The translations under genes were made by a program, and so were the position numbers. The notes under the pieces are model-generated. The model searched no databases and was not told the DNA's origin. It saw only the letters and a list, made by a program, of their open reading frames with translations. From Alnus glutinosa (taxonomy: Eukaryota > Streptophyta > Magnoliopsida > Fagales > Betulaceae), in the NCBI RefSeq assembly GCF_958979055.1, contig NC_084887.1, forward strand, positions 26,961,544 to 27,025,543: a stretch of 64,000 bases of DNA. The letters are read 5' to 3'. This document shows, one piece after another, positions 25,108 through 37,183 of the stretch (position 1 is its first letter; each line of letters begins with the position of its first letter).

Positions 25108-26014
25108 TACCGTTGCTGCCGCTGGTCTTCCCCTTCCCGGCGCCGCTTCACTGGCGGTCGGTCTCCTCCGTCCGAAACCGCCGCTGGTCTCCCGCTCGCT
25201 CGCTCACTCACCGGTCGTGACCGACCCTCTCGGCGGTCGGCTTCTGTCTTGGTGGTCGGCCACCCTCCACCGGGCCATCCTTCACCGGCGTTCTGTTTCC
25301 GGCGGATTTGGCGGCCGGATCTGTATCCGTCGACGCTAAAAAAGGTACTCGTTGTCACTGGCAGATCTCCCACTTTGCCTTTGTGGGCTGTGAGTTTCTA
25401 TCAATATTACTATTTTTTAGTTTTATCTTCTCTATTGAATTTTTTGTTCATTTGTTGATCATCGAGTTTGGCTGTTTTGCTATTGTGGGGTTGTCTTGTT
25501 TTTGATTCATTATAAGTTTGATGACCTTTCAACTCTTTCACTTCTTTTTATATCTCCTTTGCTGGAGCTTATTCGCTTGCGTGATTGGGACAGAGAGAAA
25601 AAATAAATAAGGATTTATCAATGAAAATTATTATCAATAGGAGGTGGTGTTGGAAATAGATGTTGTTTCTAGTTTCAAAAGCCTTTTTGAAATGAAACTT
25701 TAGAATCTCTTTTAGTATAGTTTGTATCTTTGATTGAAAGAACAATTGCAATGTAAGCATCTTAAGCAGACTAAACTAGTATCAGCCATATTTCTCCGGA
25801 CTAACCAAAATACCTTTTGTGCTACAGGAATAGCCACTCCAATACTCCATCAATGAAATATTGATTCTTTCTTTCTCTTATTCTTTACAAAAAAAAAAAA
25901 AAAAAAAAAACTCTGAAAAATAATATTTAAATAAAACAGAGAGTAGAATAGATAATTGTTGGAGTGTGTATAGAAAAACATTTTCTAACATAGAAATTTG
26001 TATTTTTTTCACTT

Positions 26015-26043
26015 GGTATTTTAGCTATTGGAGATGCTCTTAA
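26015..26043. mobile_element. Right end of a GAGCAT-type Harbinger MITE, fragment
   Basis: The sequence TAGCTATTGGAGATGCTC followed by TTA is the inverse of a GAGCATCTCCAATAGC end. The left end is not found inside the MULE. It is a small decayed insertion. Confidence 0.4.
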
Positions 26044-27035
26044 CATGTTCTCAATCTTTGATTTCTGTTTGTGGTAGTCCATTTATATCCCTGTTTTTTT
26101 TTTCCATTTTGTTTTGTTTTGTCTCAGTTTACTAACTTAGAATGCAAGAAATCAAATTGCAATGAGCTAGAAGATTACCATTTCTTTTTATGCCGTGTTT
26201 TTACCCTTTTTTGATCTCATCTTTTCTATTTAGCTCTTGACTTTCTTTTGTATTGATGTTTTAAGGCACTGAGTTAATAGTGAAGAAAGTTTAAAGCGTT
26301 TAGCTAATAGTTTTGCGGAAACTTTTATCTAATTCTGATTTATCTGCAATCAATCAACTAATTGTTCCGTTGAATTCTTTATTTGTATACTATTGCTTGC
26401 AGGACAACAGTTGCATGTTGCCTCCTAGATGCTTCAATCAAATCTAGATTTCTAAAATTGTCAACAGATCATCTTGCTTTAATAGTTGTTTTCATGGTAA
26501 ATATTAAACTTTTTTTTTTGATAAGTAAACAGTTCGATAACTTCTGCAACGACTGTTCTTGTTCTAGTATTTCTCTCTTAAAGGTAGGTACTGCTTCTTG
26601 CAAGTTTGTGATTTTTTGTTGGTAAATACATATACAATGACCATTGATGAGGATTGGGATGCTTTATAATTATGGCTTAATTATTTGGCTATGTATCTCG
26701 ACTTGAAAATTTTTATGGTGGATCTTCATGAAATTGCTTTATTTTTATGGTTGCAGTTGGTCCAGCAATGATATTCATGTGTGAGCAGTAAATATTAAGC
26801 AGTAATCTGACCATACAATGGTGATTGTTGAGAGTATTTATCCAAGTTAATTTTTTTTTGTAGCTAATAGCCTTTGCGCATTTTACTTATCCAAGTTAAT
26901 TTTGTTGTTGTTGCCCTTGCTCTTATCTTGAAGTTCCTTTTATTGATATCTTTATGGTTATTTTTCTTGTATTGTTAGGTTTTTTGCTACCACCAATGCA
27001 GCATCAATGTTTTTTACAATTTGAATGATTTTCAG

Positions 27036-27080
27036 GCTGCTGTTGAGGAAGGTATTGTAGTTGGTGGTGGATGCACCTTG
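27036..27080 (+). pseudogene. Chaperonin-60 beta exon fragment inside MULE
   Basis: After a clear acceptor (GAATGATTTTCAG) the frame reads AAVEEGIVVGGGCTL, the highly conserved motif of plastid chaperonin-60 beta (RuBisCO-binding subunit), where the Gly-rich segment belongs to the equatorial ATP-binding part. Homology stops after CTL and the following sequence is unrelated, so only one exon piece is present. It was most likely acquired by the surrounding Mutator-like element. Confidence 0.72.
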
Positions 27081-30000
27081 CCGAAGGTGCTGCATCAAGA
27101 TCTTGTCCCTTCAAGAAGTCCAGCAAATGAGCTTAGATGGAGACTTCGGAAGTGCTGTCCTTCCAAATCAAGTCTGCAGCAGCTCTGATGGCGGAATTGT
27201 TTAATGTAGTCTTAGCTAATGACAAGGATTCTTCTTCCAAATTGGGAGCTTATACTGTTTATAACAATCTGTTCATAGCTTTCCATATGGCATGTATTAG
27301 TTAAGCCACAACTGGCATGTATTATTTTGCCTTCTGTATTTTAGTGTTTGAAACTGTCCCACTCAAATGCTATTTAGAAAGCAAGGAAAAGCATGAAATT
27401 GTAAGGCCTTGTTTCGAGTGTGTAAATTTGAAAATTTCAGTACAGTAGTTACTATGTGATTGTGCAGTTTTGTGCCTTGTTAAAAAGTGGTTATCGATTG
27501 TTGTGGTCAGTTTACATTTCTTCTTGATTGCTCAACTGAATGGTGAGTTACTGTTGTGTTGGTTAAAAATCTATTTGCTACCAAAATCGTGTAAAGGGTC
27601 ATCTTACAAGTCGTCAAGCATTCACTAGAAGATGCAGCTCTCAATAGAGCTTACATATAAAAGCCGAAATCTCATAGGAAATTGTTTTTACTTTCATGAA
27701 ACTTCTTGCTTGTCCGGCACATCGTGAAAAGGAAATTACATTAATCAAAGCCTACTTTCCACCCCTGCTTTCCTGTCTGAAAATTGAATCAAGTTAATGA
27801 AAACCAATGTCATGTTCATCTTCAATGGCAACACCCAAATCACGCATGCCAGGAAAAAACTAGACACAATATTTGAAAACAAAACAATATTGTTTCATAG
27901 TTTCAAAGGGTTTAGATTTTTTTTTTTTTTTTAACTGATATTCAGGTCAAAAGTCCCATTATTTACTGCCACGAGACTATTCAATTAGTAACGCAACACA
28001 ACTGGAAAACCGTATACCTATTGAATGAATATATAGGTGTAGCATCGAAAGTTAAAGTAAATAACATAATGCTCCATAAAGGCAAGTATCAACCAACTTA
28101 AACTACAATAAGATTAAACAGGATGAAACCAACCATGAACAAAAGATTAACATTCATATACAATACAATAACGTTTTCCTTTTTACCTCCAACAAACACC
28201 ATTCAAATTTTAAGAAAAAACAAAAAAATGCCATCAAGAAATAGTTTAATTGGCCTTCACCCCATTCTGAATGTTGCCCACCTGATCAGAAGCCATTTGA
28301 CAAGCTAGAATAGACCACCGTAACATTCAACCTGACAAAAATTTCTCAAGGTGTAAACTAATACTGGAAAAAATTGACCAACAAAAAATAAAAATAAAAA
28401 TAAAGTTGCACATACCTTGCTCAAGCATCAATGTAACTGGGAAAATCTCTTTGGCTTTCCATTTGGTTGCCAATAAAGATTAAAAGAAATGGAATTTTGC
28501 ACACATAAACCCCCTATGCAACTACCACAAATGCATTTCTCAAAAAAAAAAAAAAAAAAACTACCACAAATGCATGCACAGCAAATGCAAGTGTACACTG
28601 CTGAAACGCATACCACACATATGTTCATAAATGAAAAGTAAACATAGAGCATATTGTTCATACTACCATCATTCATCATACAAAACATAGTAAGCCAAAC
28701 ACGGAATACAACTAAGTCAGAATGGGTTAAGAATCAAGGGAGCAATAAACACAAAACAAAACAATAGCCACAGGCCCACAGATCTAATGAAGCATGAATA
28801 ACACGTAAAACTTTTAATTATGTCTGAGAAAAACAGGGTGCCTAATAAATCAAACAAATCAGTTCTTCTTTTTCTTTCTCTAAAACAAGTATAACAAAAA
28901 AGAGGTATTTTAAAAAGAAAGAAACACAAAACCCATGACGAATACCCATTTTCAGCATCAAACCCATTCCCAAATGCCTCTCTAAACTAGCATTTCCTGC
29001 CAAAATCCAACAGAAGAAATAGTCACATAAAATCGAAACCATAAACCTAGCCCTTAAAGTTTAGATCGAAAATCGAGCATAGAATGAAAGCCACAAACGA
29101 TCCGCACAATTAGAAATAGTAACTACTCACAGGCAGATCCGGCCAGAGAGAGGGATGGGCTGCGGGCTGCGGTTTCCGACGGACACCGGAGGAGAACTCC
29201 GGTGAAGCAGCGCCGGCAAGGAGACTACCCACGACCGGAGAGGGACGCCGGACGCCGATTTGGGACGGGGACTGTACGGAGAGAATTCAGAGAGAGGGAG
29301 GGGGGGTGCGTTGGGGGGAAATGAAATTTCATTTCCCCTCCAACCGGTTTTGACTTGAAAAAAAAAAAAAAAAAAAAAAAAAACAATTAAAAGTGCCTTT
29401 CCACGTAGGCTTGTTGTATCCATGTTGTAAGTTTTGTGTACGAGAATCATTTCTCTTTCATATTTGGGTTGGACAGTCAAAAGTCATGAGATCAGCTTAT
29501 CTAGGTGAAAGAAGCCCAAAAATAAAAAGAAAAGGAAAAAAAACGAAGACTGTTTCATTCACTTATTTCTACTCATCTGACTGGAAAGGTTCACAAACAT
29601 AAAAATCACACGCAAAATACATAGTCCCAGTAACAGTAAAACTTGGGAATGGAAAATAAAAACGCGACATAAAACAAGGAAAAAAAAAAAATACTAGACA
29701 TTTTTGTAAATGTCCGTAACGAAGGAATTGATGTTGGTTTCAGATGAACCCTTTTCAGCAATCGCACGTAGAGAAATCTGTTGAACTTCACTCGCTCTTC
29801 TCCTCATTTCTTTCACTGGATCACTCTCGAGGTTCATGAAATTCTGCATTAGCCTTGCGATTTCCTCCCTTGTGACCAACTTGTCCACTCCCAAATCTTG
29901 CTTCAACCTCCACCCAGTCTCCCAATCCTCCACAATTAGCTTACTGTTAGGGGGTTGATCATTACCTATATATGGGGAAGGTGAGAAAAGGAACCCCACA

Positions 30001-30571
30001 AAACACACCTTCTTGAATGGAATTCCACCCACAATGCGTCAAAAAACCCGCTATTGAGGAATGAGACAACACCCTCAACTGGTCGCACCAAGGCACGACG
30101 AACCCCATATCACCACAAGCCTTCTTCAACCTGGCAGTCTCACCACGCGCCACCCACAAGAATCTGACACCACTATCTCGCAAACCAGCCGCAAGTTCAT
30201 CCATCTGAGCACTAGGAAGTGAAAGCACGCTTCCCATTGAAATGTATACAACGGAAGTTTTTGGTTGGCAATCGAGCCATTCTATGTAGTCGACTGAGAC
30301 ATTATTTTCTCCAAGTTCAAAGTAGGGTATGGTTGGGCCAATAGAATAGACCGGGAATGGGAACTCTGCTTTTAGAACATCGATTGCTTGAGATTCCAGC
30401 TCGTAGGTGGAAGTGAATAAGAGATATTGTGCCTTGGCCACCCATGGAATCATTTTTAGAATCCTCTGCAACAATTTTTGGTTGTTCCCATCAATCAATG
30501 GAAGATCTACCAGACGTGTGGACGAAATTCCGGGGATATAGTCCACACGCTCATCGCCTTTTGCTGTTTGC

Positions 30572-30576
<5 letters not shown>

Positions 30577-30608
<32 letters not shown>
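30577..30608. repeat. (TA)n microsatellite
   Basis: About 16 TA units near the acceptor side of the copy-B intron. Confidence 0.9.
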
Positions 30609-30610
<2 letters not shown>

Positions 30611-30744
30611 AGTAGACATACAAAAAGCAAGCTTATATCAAGAAAGATTGGCACTTGAGTAACATAATCTTGGTACCAAAATGAAGTTATATATATATAT
30701 ACTACCAAAAATATAATACAAATTATCTTGAAATACATGCAATT

Positions 30745-31915
30745 TGGAACCTATTTTCCAAAGCTGGTTCTCTTTGGGTGGCATGGATTGAGTCTAATTG
30801 GCTGAAGGGTAGGAGTTTTGGGCAAATCCCTATCCCTAAATCATGTTCATGGAGCTCGAAGAAGATTTTGAAGCTTAGGGACACTGCTAAAAATTTCCTC
30901 TGGTTTCAGGTTGGTGATGGGAGCAATTTTTTCCTTTGGCATGATCATTGGCACCCTTCGGGGTATTTACTTGATAAATTTGGCTTTCGTGTGATCTACG
31001 ATTCTAGTCTATCTACTGATGCTAAGCTGTCTTCCATTCTTCTTAATGGAGATTGGTTCTGGCCTAGGGCTAGGTCTGAAGACTTGGTAGAAATTCAAAA
31101 TAAACTTTCAGATAGAAAAATTGGACAGTCTGATATTCCTTTCCTATTTGGTTATCAAGTAAAGGGACTTTTTCATGTGCAGAAACATGGGATATGTTAA
31201 GAGTGAAGTACCCGGAAGTTCCTTGGTGGAAATTGGTTTGGTTTTCTTCAGTCATTCCTAAACACTCTTTTCTTTTAGTTGGCTGGTTTTTCGGGATGCC
31301 CTTCCTACTAAAAAGAAGATGACTTGCTGGGGATTTAGGAGATGCAAACTGTTTGTTCTGCCATGGAGGAATGCAAAACAGAGAACATCTATTTTTCAGT
31401 TGAAGTTTCAGCAGAAGGATTTGGAGAGTTTTGATGGCTGCTTGTCACTTTGAGGATCCACCTCTGTTTTGGGAGGATGTTGAGATCTGGAGCGTTAAAA
31501 TGCTGCAAAGCAAAAATTTGGAGGCTTGTTTGTGCAGGTTATGACTTGGTGCTGTGATCTATCACTTATGGAGGAATAGAAACGATCTTCAACACGGGAA
31601 TGCACCAAAGTCGGAGGAGGCTATTGTAGCCAATATTAAGTGGGAAGTCAGATCAAAGGTGTTGACTTCAGGAAAGTTCAAGAATTTATCAAAACACCTG
31701 GATCTTGTCTATAGGTGGAATTTACATCTGTTGTTGTAGTTTTTAATGGTGTTGTAGTTGTATCATTGTTGAAGTCTATTGTTGGTTTTTGCAGTAACTG
31801 TTTTGCTGCAGTGTGTAGTGTGTTTAATTTGTAAAGATCTGTTGTAGATGGTAGCAGTTCTTGAGTTTCCTGTTGGAGGGTTGTACACAGTTTGGTTGGT
31901 TAACTTCTCTAAGCT
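30745..31915 (+). mobile_element. L1-type LINE 3' fragment in intron of UGT copy B
   Basis: It encodes WVAWIESNWLKGRSF and FQVGDGSNFFLWHDHWHPSG at 30775-30960, typical of the region after the reverse transcriptase in plant L1 elements. Later parts (LFSVGWFFGMPFLLKRR-like sequence with NCLFCHGG, and YHLWRNRNDLQHGNAPKSEE at 31559) belong to the zinc-binding and C-terminal region. Reverse transcriptase is absent and the frame is broken several times. Flanks match the intron of copy A on both sides (ATACATGCAATTT; CTTCTCTATCTAATTTTAG), but about 270 bp of that intron is missing here, so insertion came with a deletion. It differs from the LINE in copy A. Confidence 0.8.
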
Positions 31916-32710
31916 GTTACCTTCGGTCCTTCTCTATCTAATTTTAGTTTTCCGTAATCTTCCAATTTTTTTGGGATAATCTTCCAAAATTTTCAGAGTT
32001 ATATAAATTTAATCCTACCTGACATGTCAACTGGAAAATGTCTGTTTTGGGCCAAAAGATCGAAATGTTGGAAGAACGCGAACGCCGACGCCGACGCGGG
32101 CCAAAACGAAGCCACCGGAATATTCCTGCGGTTCCCAACGCCGACCGCCCAAAACAAAAAAGTATCAGCCACGATAACCACTGGCGGCGGATCAAGCCCG
32201 TCCAGGAGCCGCTCGAATGGAGCTTCCATCTTCGTGAAGACGGCTTCGAAGAACATGTCCATGTTAGCGGCGCGAGCAAGCTCCGATGGGACAACATTAG
32301 GTATGCAGGCGAAGCGTACGTTTTCCGGCTTAGGTTTGGAGCCGATGAGGCCGAGCCATTCGTCGGTGACAACGAAGGTGACGAGAATGTCGGTCTTCTT
32401 CGAAGCGAGTATCTTGCAGAGGTTCAGCATGGGGTTGACGTGACCACGACCCGGGTAGGCAATGATCACCACGTGGCAGGCGGTGGCTGGTGCTGCTTTG
32501 ACGGAGTCCATGTCCAGATATTGCTGATGTGATGGCCACTCAAGCTTGGATAAGGGTTTGAAGACCGGATTGGGATCGGATCTTCAAACCCTTATCTAAG
32601 TTTCTCAAATTTCAAAATCCTAACCGTTGGTTAAATCCAAAGGTCCAAAATCGTCTCCTTTTGTCTTGAACTTGGATTTCACTAGGAAGTCTGGAACTTA
32701 GAAGTGCACG

Positions 32711-33430
32711 TTTTTTTTTTTTTTTTTTTTTTTTTTTGGTTAAACACCTTTTTTGTCCCTGAATTTTAGAAACTTTATTTTTTAATCCCTGAATTTTAAT
32801 TTGCATCACAAATTATACCTCAGTTTTTGAAAATGATCGAATAAGTATCTCGGTTAACTTCTCCGTCCAAAAACTAACGAACAGAGGTCGACACGTGACA
32901 CTATATAAAAAAATTAAAAATCTTTAAAAATGAATTAAAAAATAATAATATTTAAAAAAAAAAAGAAAAAGAAAAAAACAAACAAAGGGTGGCTGCCACC
33001 CCCCTTGACATCCATGGTGGTGGCCAGCCACCCCCTTAGCCGGTCTGGGGTGGCTGAACCACCCCATGGGGGGTGGTTCGGCCACCCCTTCACAATTTTT
33101 TTTGTCAAGGGACCGGCCAAGGGGGTGGCTTAGCCACCCCTTGTTTTTTGTTTTGTTTTTTAAATTTTTTTAAATTTTCTTAATATTATTATTTTTTTAA
33201 TTCATTTTTAAAGATTTTTAATTTTTTTATATAGTGCCACGTGTCAACCTCTGAGGTTGACACGTGGCGGTCCGTTAGTTTTTGGACGGAGAAGTTAACC
33301 GAGGTACTTATTCGGTCATTTTCCAAAACTGAGGTATCATCTGTGATGCAAATTGAAACTCAAGGACTAAAAAATAAAGTTTTCAGAACTCAGGGACTAG
33401 AGAAGTATTTAACCCTATTTTTTGAAGGAG
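32711..33430. mobile_element. Fold-back TIR element upstream of UGT copy B
   Basis: A 720-bp element with inverted arms of over 200 bp (GGTTAAACACC, TTTGTCCCTGAATTTTAG, GTTAACTTCTCCGTCCAAAA on the left, mirrored on the right). The centre is rich in GGGTGGC/GCCACCC inverted motifs (32990-33145). It is bounded by a 10-bp direct repeat GAAGTGCACG at 32701-32710 and 33431-33440, fitting Mutator-like or fold-back insertion. The equivalent site in copy A is empty. Confidence 0.78.
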
Positions 33431-33487
33431 GAAGTGCACGTTACTGTCAAGTAGTGTCGCATGCCATGACGTCAGCAGCTCCTCCAG

Positions 33488-33939
33488 ACTATAATCATTA
33501 TTATTATTTTATTTTATTAAAGATAATTATTACCATTTATTATAATACAAATTTTTTACTTTATTATATAATTTTTTTTACTTTATATATCACACCACAA
33601 AAAAAATCTCTCTCGTAATTGAAGTGAGCAATTACCAAACAGGCCAAGTTACATACAGAATGACGGAGACGGTACCAGAAGTTCTTATGGACATGAACAA
33701 TGGCCAAAATTTTTTTATTGATAGGGTAAAGTAAGCTAACTTATATATATACAGGGGTACATGCATTTGTAACATCCTTCTCAGACTTAATTATAAGTAA
33801 TTTTGCAAAAGCTGTTAAATGTATAGCCACAGGCAGTGAGAAACATAGATGTGATTCACAAAGACTTGTAATGTTCAACACGTACAGAGCAGTCTTGTTT
33901 AAGAAGTGGTTGGGGTATATCATATATGTTCATTCAATA
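33488..33939. other. Intergenic, no gene seen
   Basis: AT-rich. A direct repeat ACAGAGCAGTCTTGT occurs near 33884 and 33938. No coding evidence is seen. Confidence 0.45.
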
Positions 33940-34037
33940 CAGAGCAGTCTTGTAATGTCCATCTCTGTAATGCCTTTATGGCTTTGTTTTAGCAATTGAT
34001 GTAACACATGCTATTTCGTTAAAAAAAAAAAAAAAAA
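33940..34037 (+). mobile_element. Poly(A) retroposon, copy 3, short 3' end
   Basis: It ends ACACATGCTATTTCGTT followed by 17 A residues (34021-34037). This is alignable with the 3' end of copy 2 over about 50 bp, including TGTAATGCCTTTATGGCTTT against TGTATGCCTTCGGGCTTTTT. It is a strongly 5'-truncated plus-strand copy. Target repeats were not resolved. Confidence 0.6.
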
Positions 34038-34430
34038 GCATTACGACTCTGGTTATAAATTATAAATTATAATAGGGTAATATTAATGATTTAATTGGTA
34101 ACTTTTTTTGTTAAAAGTGTGGCCAAAACAAAACCAACAAAAGAAAAAGTGTAGCCAACGGATCCTTGAATTTCTATTTTGCATAGAAACAGTCCAGCTT
34201 TGTTTTATGGATAAATGTTTATAAATTCTTGAATAAATACGCGATTTGAATTTATTTACTTACTTTCTAATTTTAAAAATTAAATATTTGACTTTTCAAT
34301 TATTCGCAATAGATTATTTAGTGAGTTTTCCTTTAAAGTTTACTGTAGACCATTAGTGTTATTTGCCAAATTACCTTATAATCTAAAAAAATAAAAAAAG
34401 AAAAATAAAAATCAATAAAAGAAAAATGTG

Positions 34431-34472
<42 letters not shown>

Positions 34473-34729
34473 TTACCGGGACATACCACAGTTCTCACCC
34501 CTTCAACTTCTTCATCAACCTCTTCAAGCCTCTTTCCAAGGGCGGGTTGTGGTTTATGAGTAGTCTCTCCAATGGTAGTAATCCACGACCCAAAAGATTC
34601 CGCATGTTTATTCATTTTTGTTTATTTTTCACTTGGGTTGTGAATTTTCCTGTTTTAAAAAATTTATCAATCTCTGTCACGAATCTTAATTCTCCCCATC
34701 TCTTCTTTCCCCTTTACTGGCATGCGCCC

Positions 34730-34733
<4 letters not shown>

Positions 34734-34763
<30 letters not shown>
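34734..34763. repeat. (GA)n microsatellite
   Basis: About 15 GA units in otherwise non-coding sequence. Confidence 0.9.
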
Positions 34764-34767
<4 letters not shown>

Positions 34768-37011
34768 TGGTTGTGCTCTATTCCGTGACCCCATCGGAAA
34801 ACCACCGTGCAACTAATGGTGGTGATTTGAGGCTCATATTTCGCTAAGGTAAGGTTCATTTTCAATGGCTTTGGTTTTCTACAGTATACGTTTAAAGTTT
34901 TCGGGTTCAACGAGTTAGTGTTGTGGATTTCTTGTGTTAAAATCTCTATGTGGCAATTGAAATTGGTGTTTGTGTGTGGATGTTGGCCAAATGGATGTGA
35001 TTTCGATTTGTCCGTTTGGGTTGTTGTTGTTGATTGAATTTATGTGTTTGGAGCTTTGGAGGCGTAGGTTTTGATTTTTGTTTTGTGTGTACGTTGATGG
35101 TAGTCGACTACATGCACTACATAGATGGACAAATTGTAATAATTTGTTGTTGATTATTTGAGATACGGCTAATTGAAGATTTCTGTTGTGCTTTTCGATT
35201 TGTCTATGTTTTTGGAAGTATATATGTGTTTCGATACCCTCTAGTCACTTGATTGGGTCGAAACCCCGGGTGGCACTTAACTAGTGATGTTGCGTGGGTA
35301 GTCGCTGGTCATAGAAGCCATTAGATTCAGGGTAATTTAACATTCCACTCACATTAGGCCACAAGTTCATCCCCGTATAAATAGTACGCACATGCCTCTA
35401 CAAAAATAAAAAATAAAAAAATTGGAATTTTGCAACGTGTACTATTTGCCATGTCACTAAATTATATTCAAGAACAATATTTCATGTTAGCTTATCAGGT
35501 TCAAGTCGTGTTGATATCTAAATCCATAATTAGAGGAGATATGAATTTACAAAATTGTAGGACTTTGTAATTCTCTTGAATTATAGGGGATATGAATCCA
35601 ACTTTCAATTCTTACCCATTTAGTATGACTAATTTCTCATAGAAAAGAGAAACAAAAGTATTGAAAGAAGACTAGTTAAGTGCATGTGTTTGGTCATGAC
35701 AACCTCACCATGGGCCATGGGCCATGGCCGGCCACTCTAGTGGCTTTGGCAATTAAGAACCAATACTTGCGCAAATGGGCTAATGTCATAATTAGAGTTA
35801 ATAATTCTGTTTCTGAGTTCTAATTAATCTCTCATCCAAGGGCCGAATTCCACTATAAAATTCTAAAAATTCTCTCAAAATTATATGTCTTTATTAAATA
35901 AACCCTCTATTTTTTTTTTTTTTGAAAGGTGTTCCCTATACGTTGTCTAATGGAACGAATTAATTAAGCTGATCAAAAAAAGGTTGCAGTATTTACAGTA
36001 GTTTCTGAATTCAGTCTTTTTTCCTGTACGTTTATATTGTATATATAATATATTTTGATTGATTGAGGTGCACAAAATTGAAGAAGCGTTGTTATATAAG
36101 AATATCTTCAACTCACTTGTTATAGTATATCAATGAAATGAAGTGTGGGGGAATAGGTATATATAACAAACACGGGTAATGTTAAAACGAAGATTTATGA
36201 ATATTCTCTAAAAAAAAAATGATATGGCTTTTAAAATTATCATTGAATTTGTGATAGACAACTATTAAATTTTGATCCAATGATAATTTTAAAAGCCACA
36301 TTAATATTAGAAGGACACAACAAGTTAGACGTTTTTTTATTTTTTTTGCATTTTAAATTCTAAATACACCCGTTTTTATTTTGCCGCCTCACCATGTTAA
36401 AGAAAATGCAACAAATAGTTAAGCTTAACTAATAAGGGAAAATATTAGTTGTACTAATCAAAATTTATATAAATATTTTACGACCAATATCCATGTAATA
36501 CTAGTACTCCATCTTCATCCATTTGGTACACAAAACATATGGCATATATATGAGAAACCACATATTAAATAATTTATATGATATTGTCACATATATAACT
36601 TGTCGCTTCAATTTATATCTAGATTGCATTACGCATTAACAAATATACTTCTATATATTTTATAACCATTTATAATAATATTTTTTTAACAAATGAAAAT
36701 AAATTATTTAATTTCACAAATTTTGTGTCCATAGTACCTTAAATCTTAGACCTCCGCCTAATTAAACCAATTAAATGATTAAATTTATTACTTTTATTAA
36801 ATTATAAGGACAATTTGTAATTTAATATAATATCAGAGTTAAATAGTTTGCTTATCAAATCTTATTTGTTGGGAGAGAATTTGATTCCATACATGATTGG
36901 AAGTAATAAGAACGAGTCCATAACCTAAGGTCCAAAGCATCCAAAAAGCCAAAATATATATTGGCCGGCTCACGTACGGTTGCACCCAACAAAACTTCAA
37001 GTTTTGAAATT

Positions 37012-37183
37012 GAGTAATTCTAAATACTAAACTATCATTCCACTCTTATTTTATTGAGTTGATGTGGCAGTGCTATCAACCCTTGAAATTTTTCATTCAT
37101 CCATAAAAATCGATCTAAGAGTTGATGAGCACCGACACATCAACTAAATGGAATGGGAGTTAAATATATAGCGTACGTTACTC
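37012..37183. mobile_element. Small GAGTAA-ended MITE
   Basis: The 172-bp element has ends GAGTAATTC and GTTACTC. Internal inverted arms are CATTCCACTCTTATTTTATT and its near-complement near 37148. The same end motif occurs in the element at 48595-48803. Confidence 0.55.

Larger units (their letters stand above)
24894..29455. mobile_element. Complete non-autonomous Mutator-like element (Pack-MULE type)
   Basis: The 4562-bp element has long inverted ends starting GAGAAATGATTCTCGTACAC on the left and ending with the exact inverse on the right. Similarity continues inward for roughly 130 bp and again around AACTGGTTGGAGGGG and CATTTCCCCTCCAACGCA. An exact 9-bp target duplication TTTCATATT flanks it (24885-24893 and 29456-29464), diagnostic of the Mutator superfamily. 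No transposase is visible. The interior carries 5'-leader-like GC-rich sequence at 25110-25350, several exon-like pieces after acceptors, and a chaperonin-60 fragment at 27036, so it fits a gene-fragment-carrying MULE. Confidence 0.87.
29694..32511 (-). pseudogene. UGT87A-type glycosyltransferase, copy B, near-intact pseudogene
   Basis: A two-exon family-1 UDP-glycosyltransferase of UGT87A type. Exon 1 (32511-32019) encodes residues 1-164, beginning MDSVKAAPATACHVV and including YPGRGHVNPMLNLCKILASK. Exon 2 (30563-29694) carries SVDYIEWLDCQPKTSVVYIS and most of the PSPG sugar-nucleotide box ([20 protein letters not shown], then [20 protein letters not shown]). The frame breaks just before the box's terminal Asp-Gln: four extra bases relative to copy A give IYR then a stop at 29962. 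The remaining 83 residues, [13 protein letters not shown] to TDIYKNV, are open in the next frame. The last two PSPG residues contact the sugar, so the truncated protein should be inactive. Splice sites are canonical. A LINE fragment sits in the intron. An assembly error at the single break is possible. Confidence 0.88.
29571..33487. repeat. Segment duplicated with 11379-17110
   Basis: Beyond the UGT coding parts, the 3' flank (CATCTGACTGGAAAGG onward; 29573 against 11379) and the 5' flank (TCAAGTAGTGTCGCATGCCA, 33448 against 17069) match. The unit of duplication was therefore larger than the gene. Size differences come from separate transposon insertions in the two copies. Confidence 0.8.

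Noticed and set aside
30577-30608. TA run as a possible origin or regulatory site
   Set aside because: A simple dinucleotide microsatellite in an intron is the plainer explanation.
34412-34615. Minus-strand frame beginning MNKHAESFGSWITT
   Set aside because: Protein-like for about 48 residues but then poly-T; no family recognised and no splice sites, so not called as a gene.
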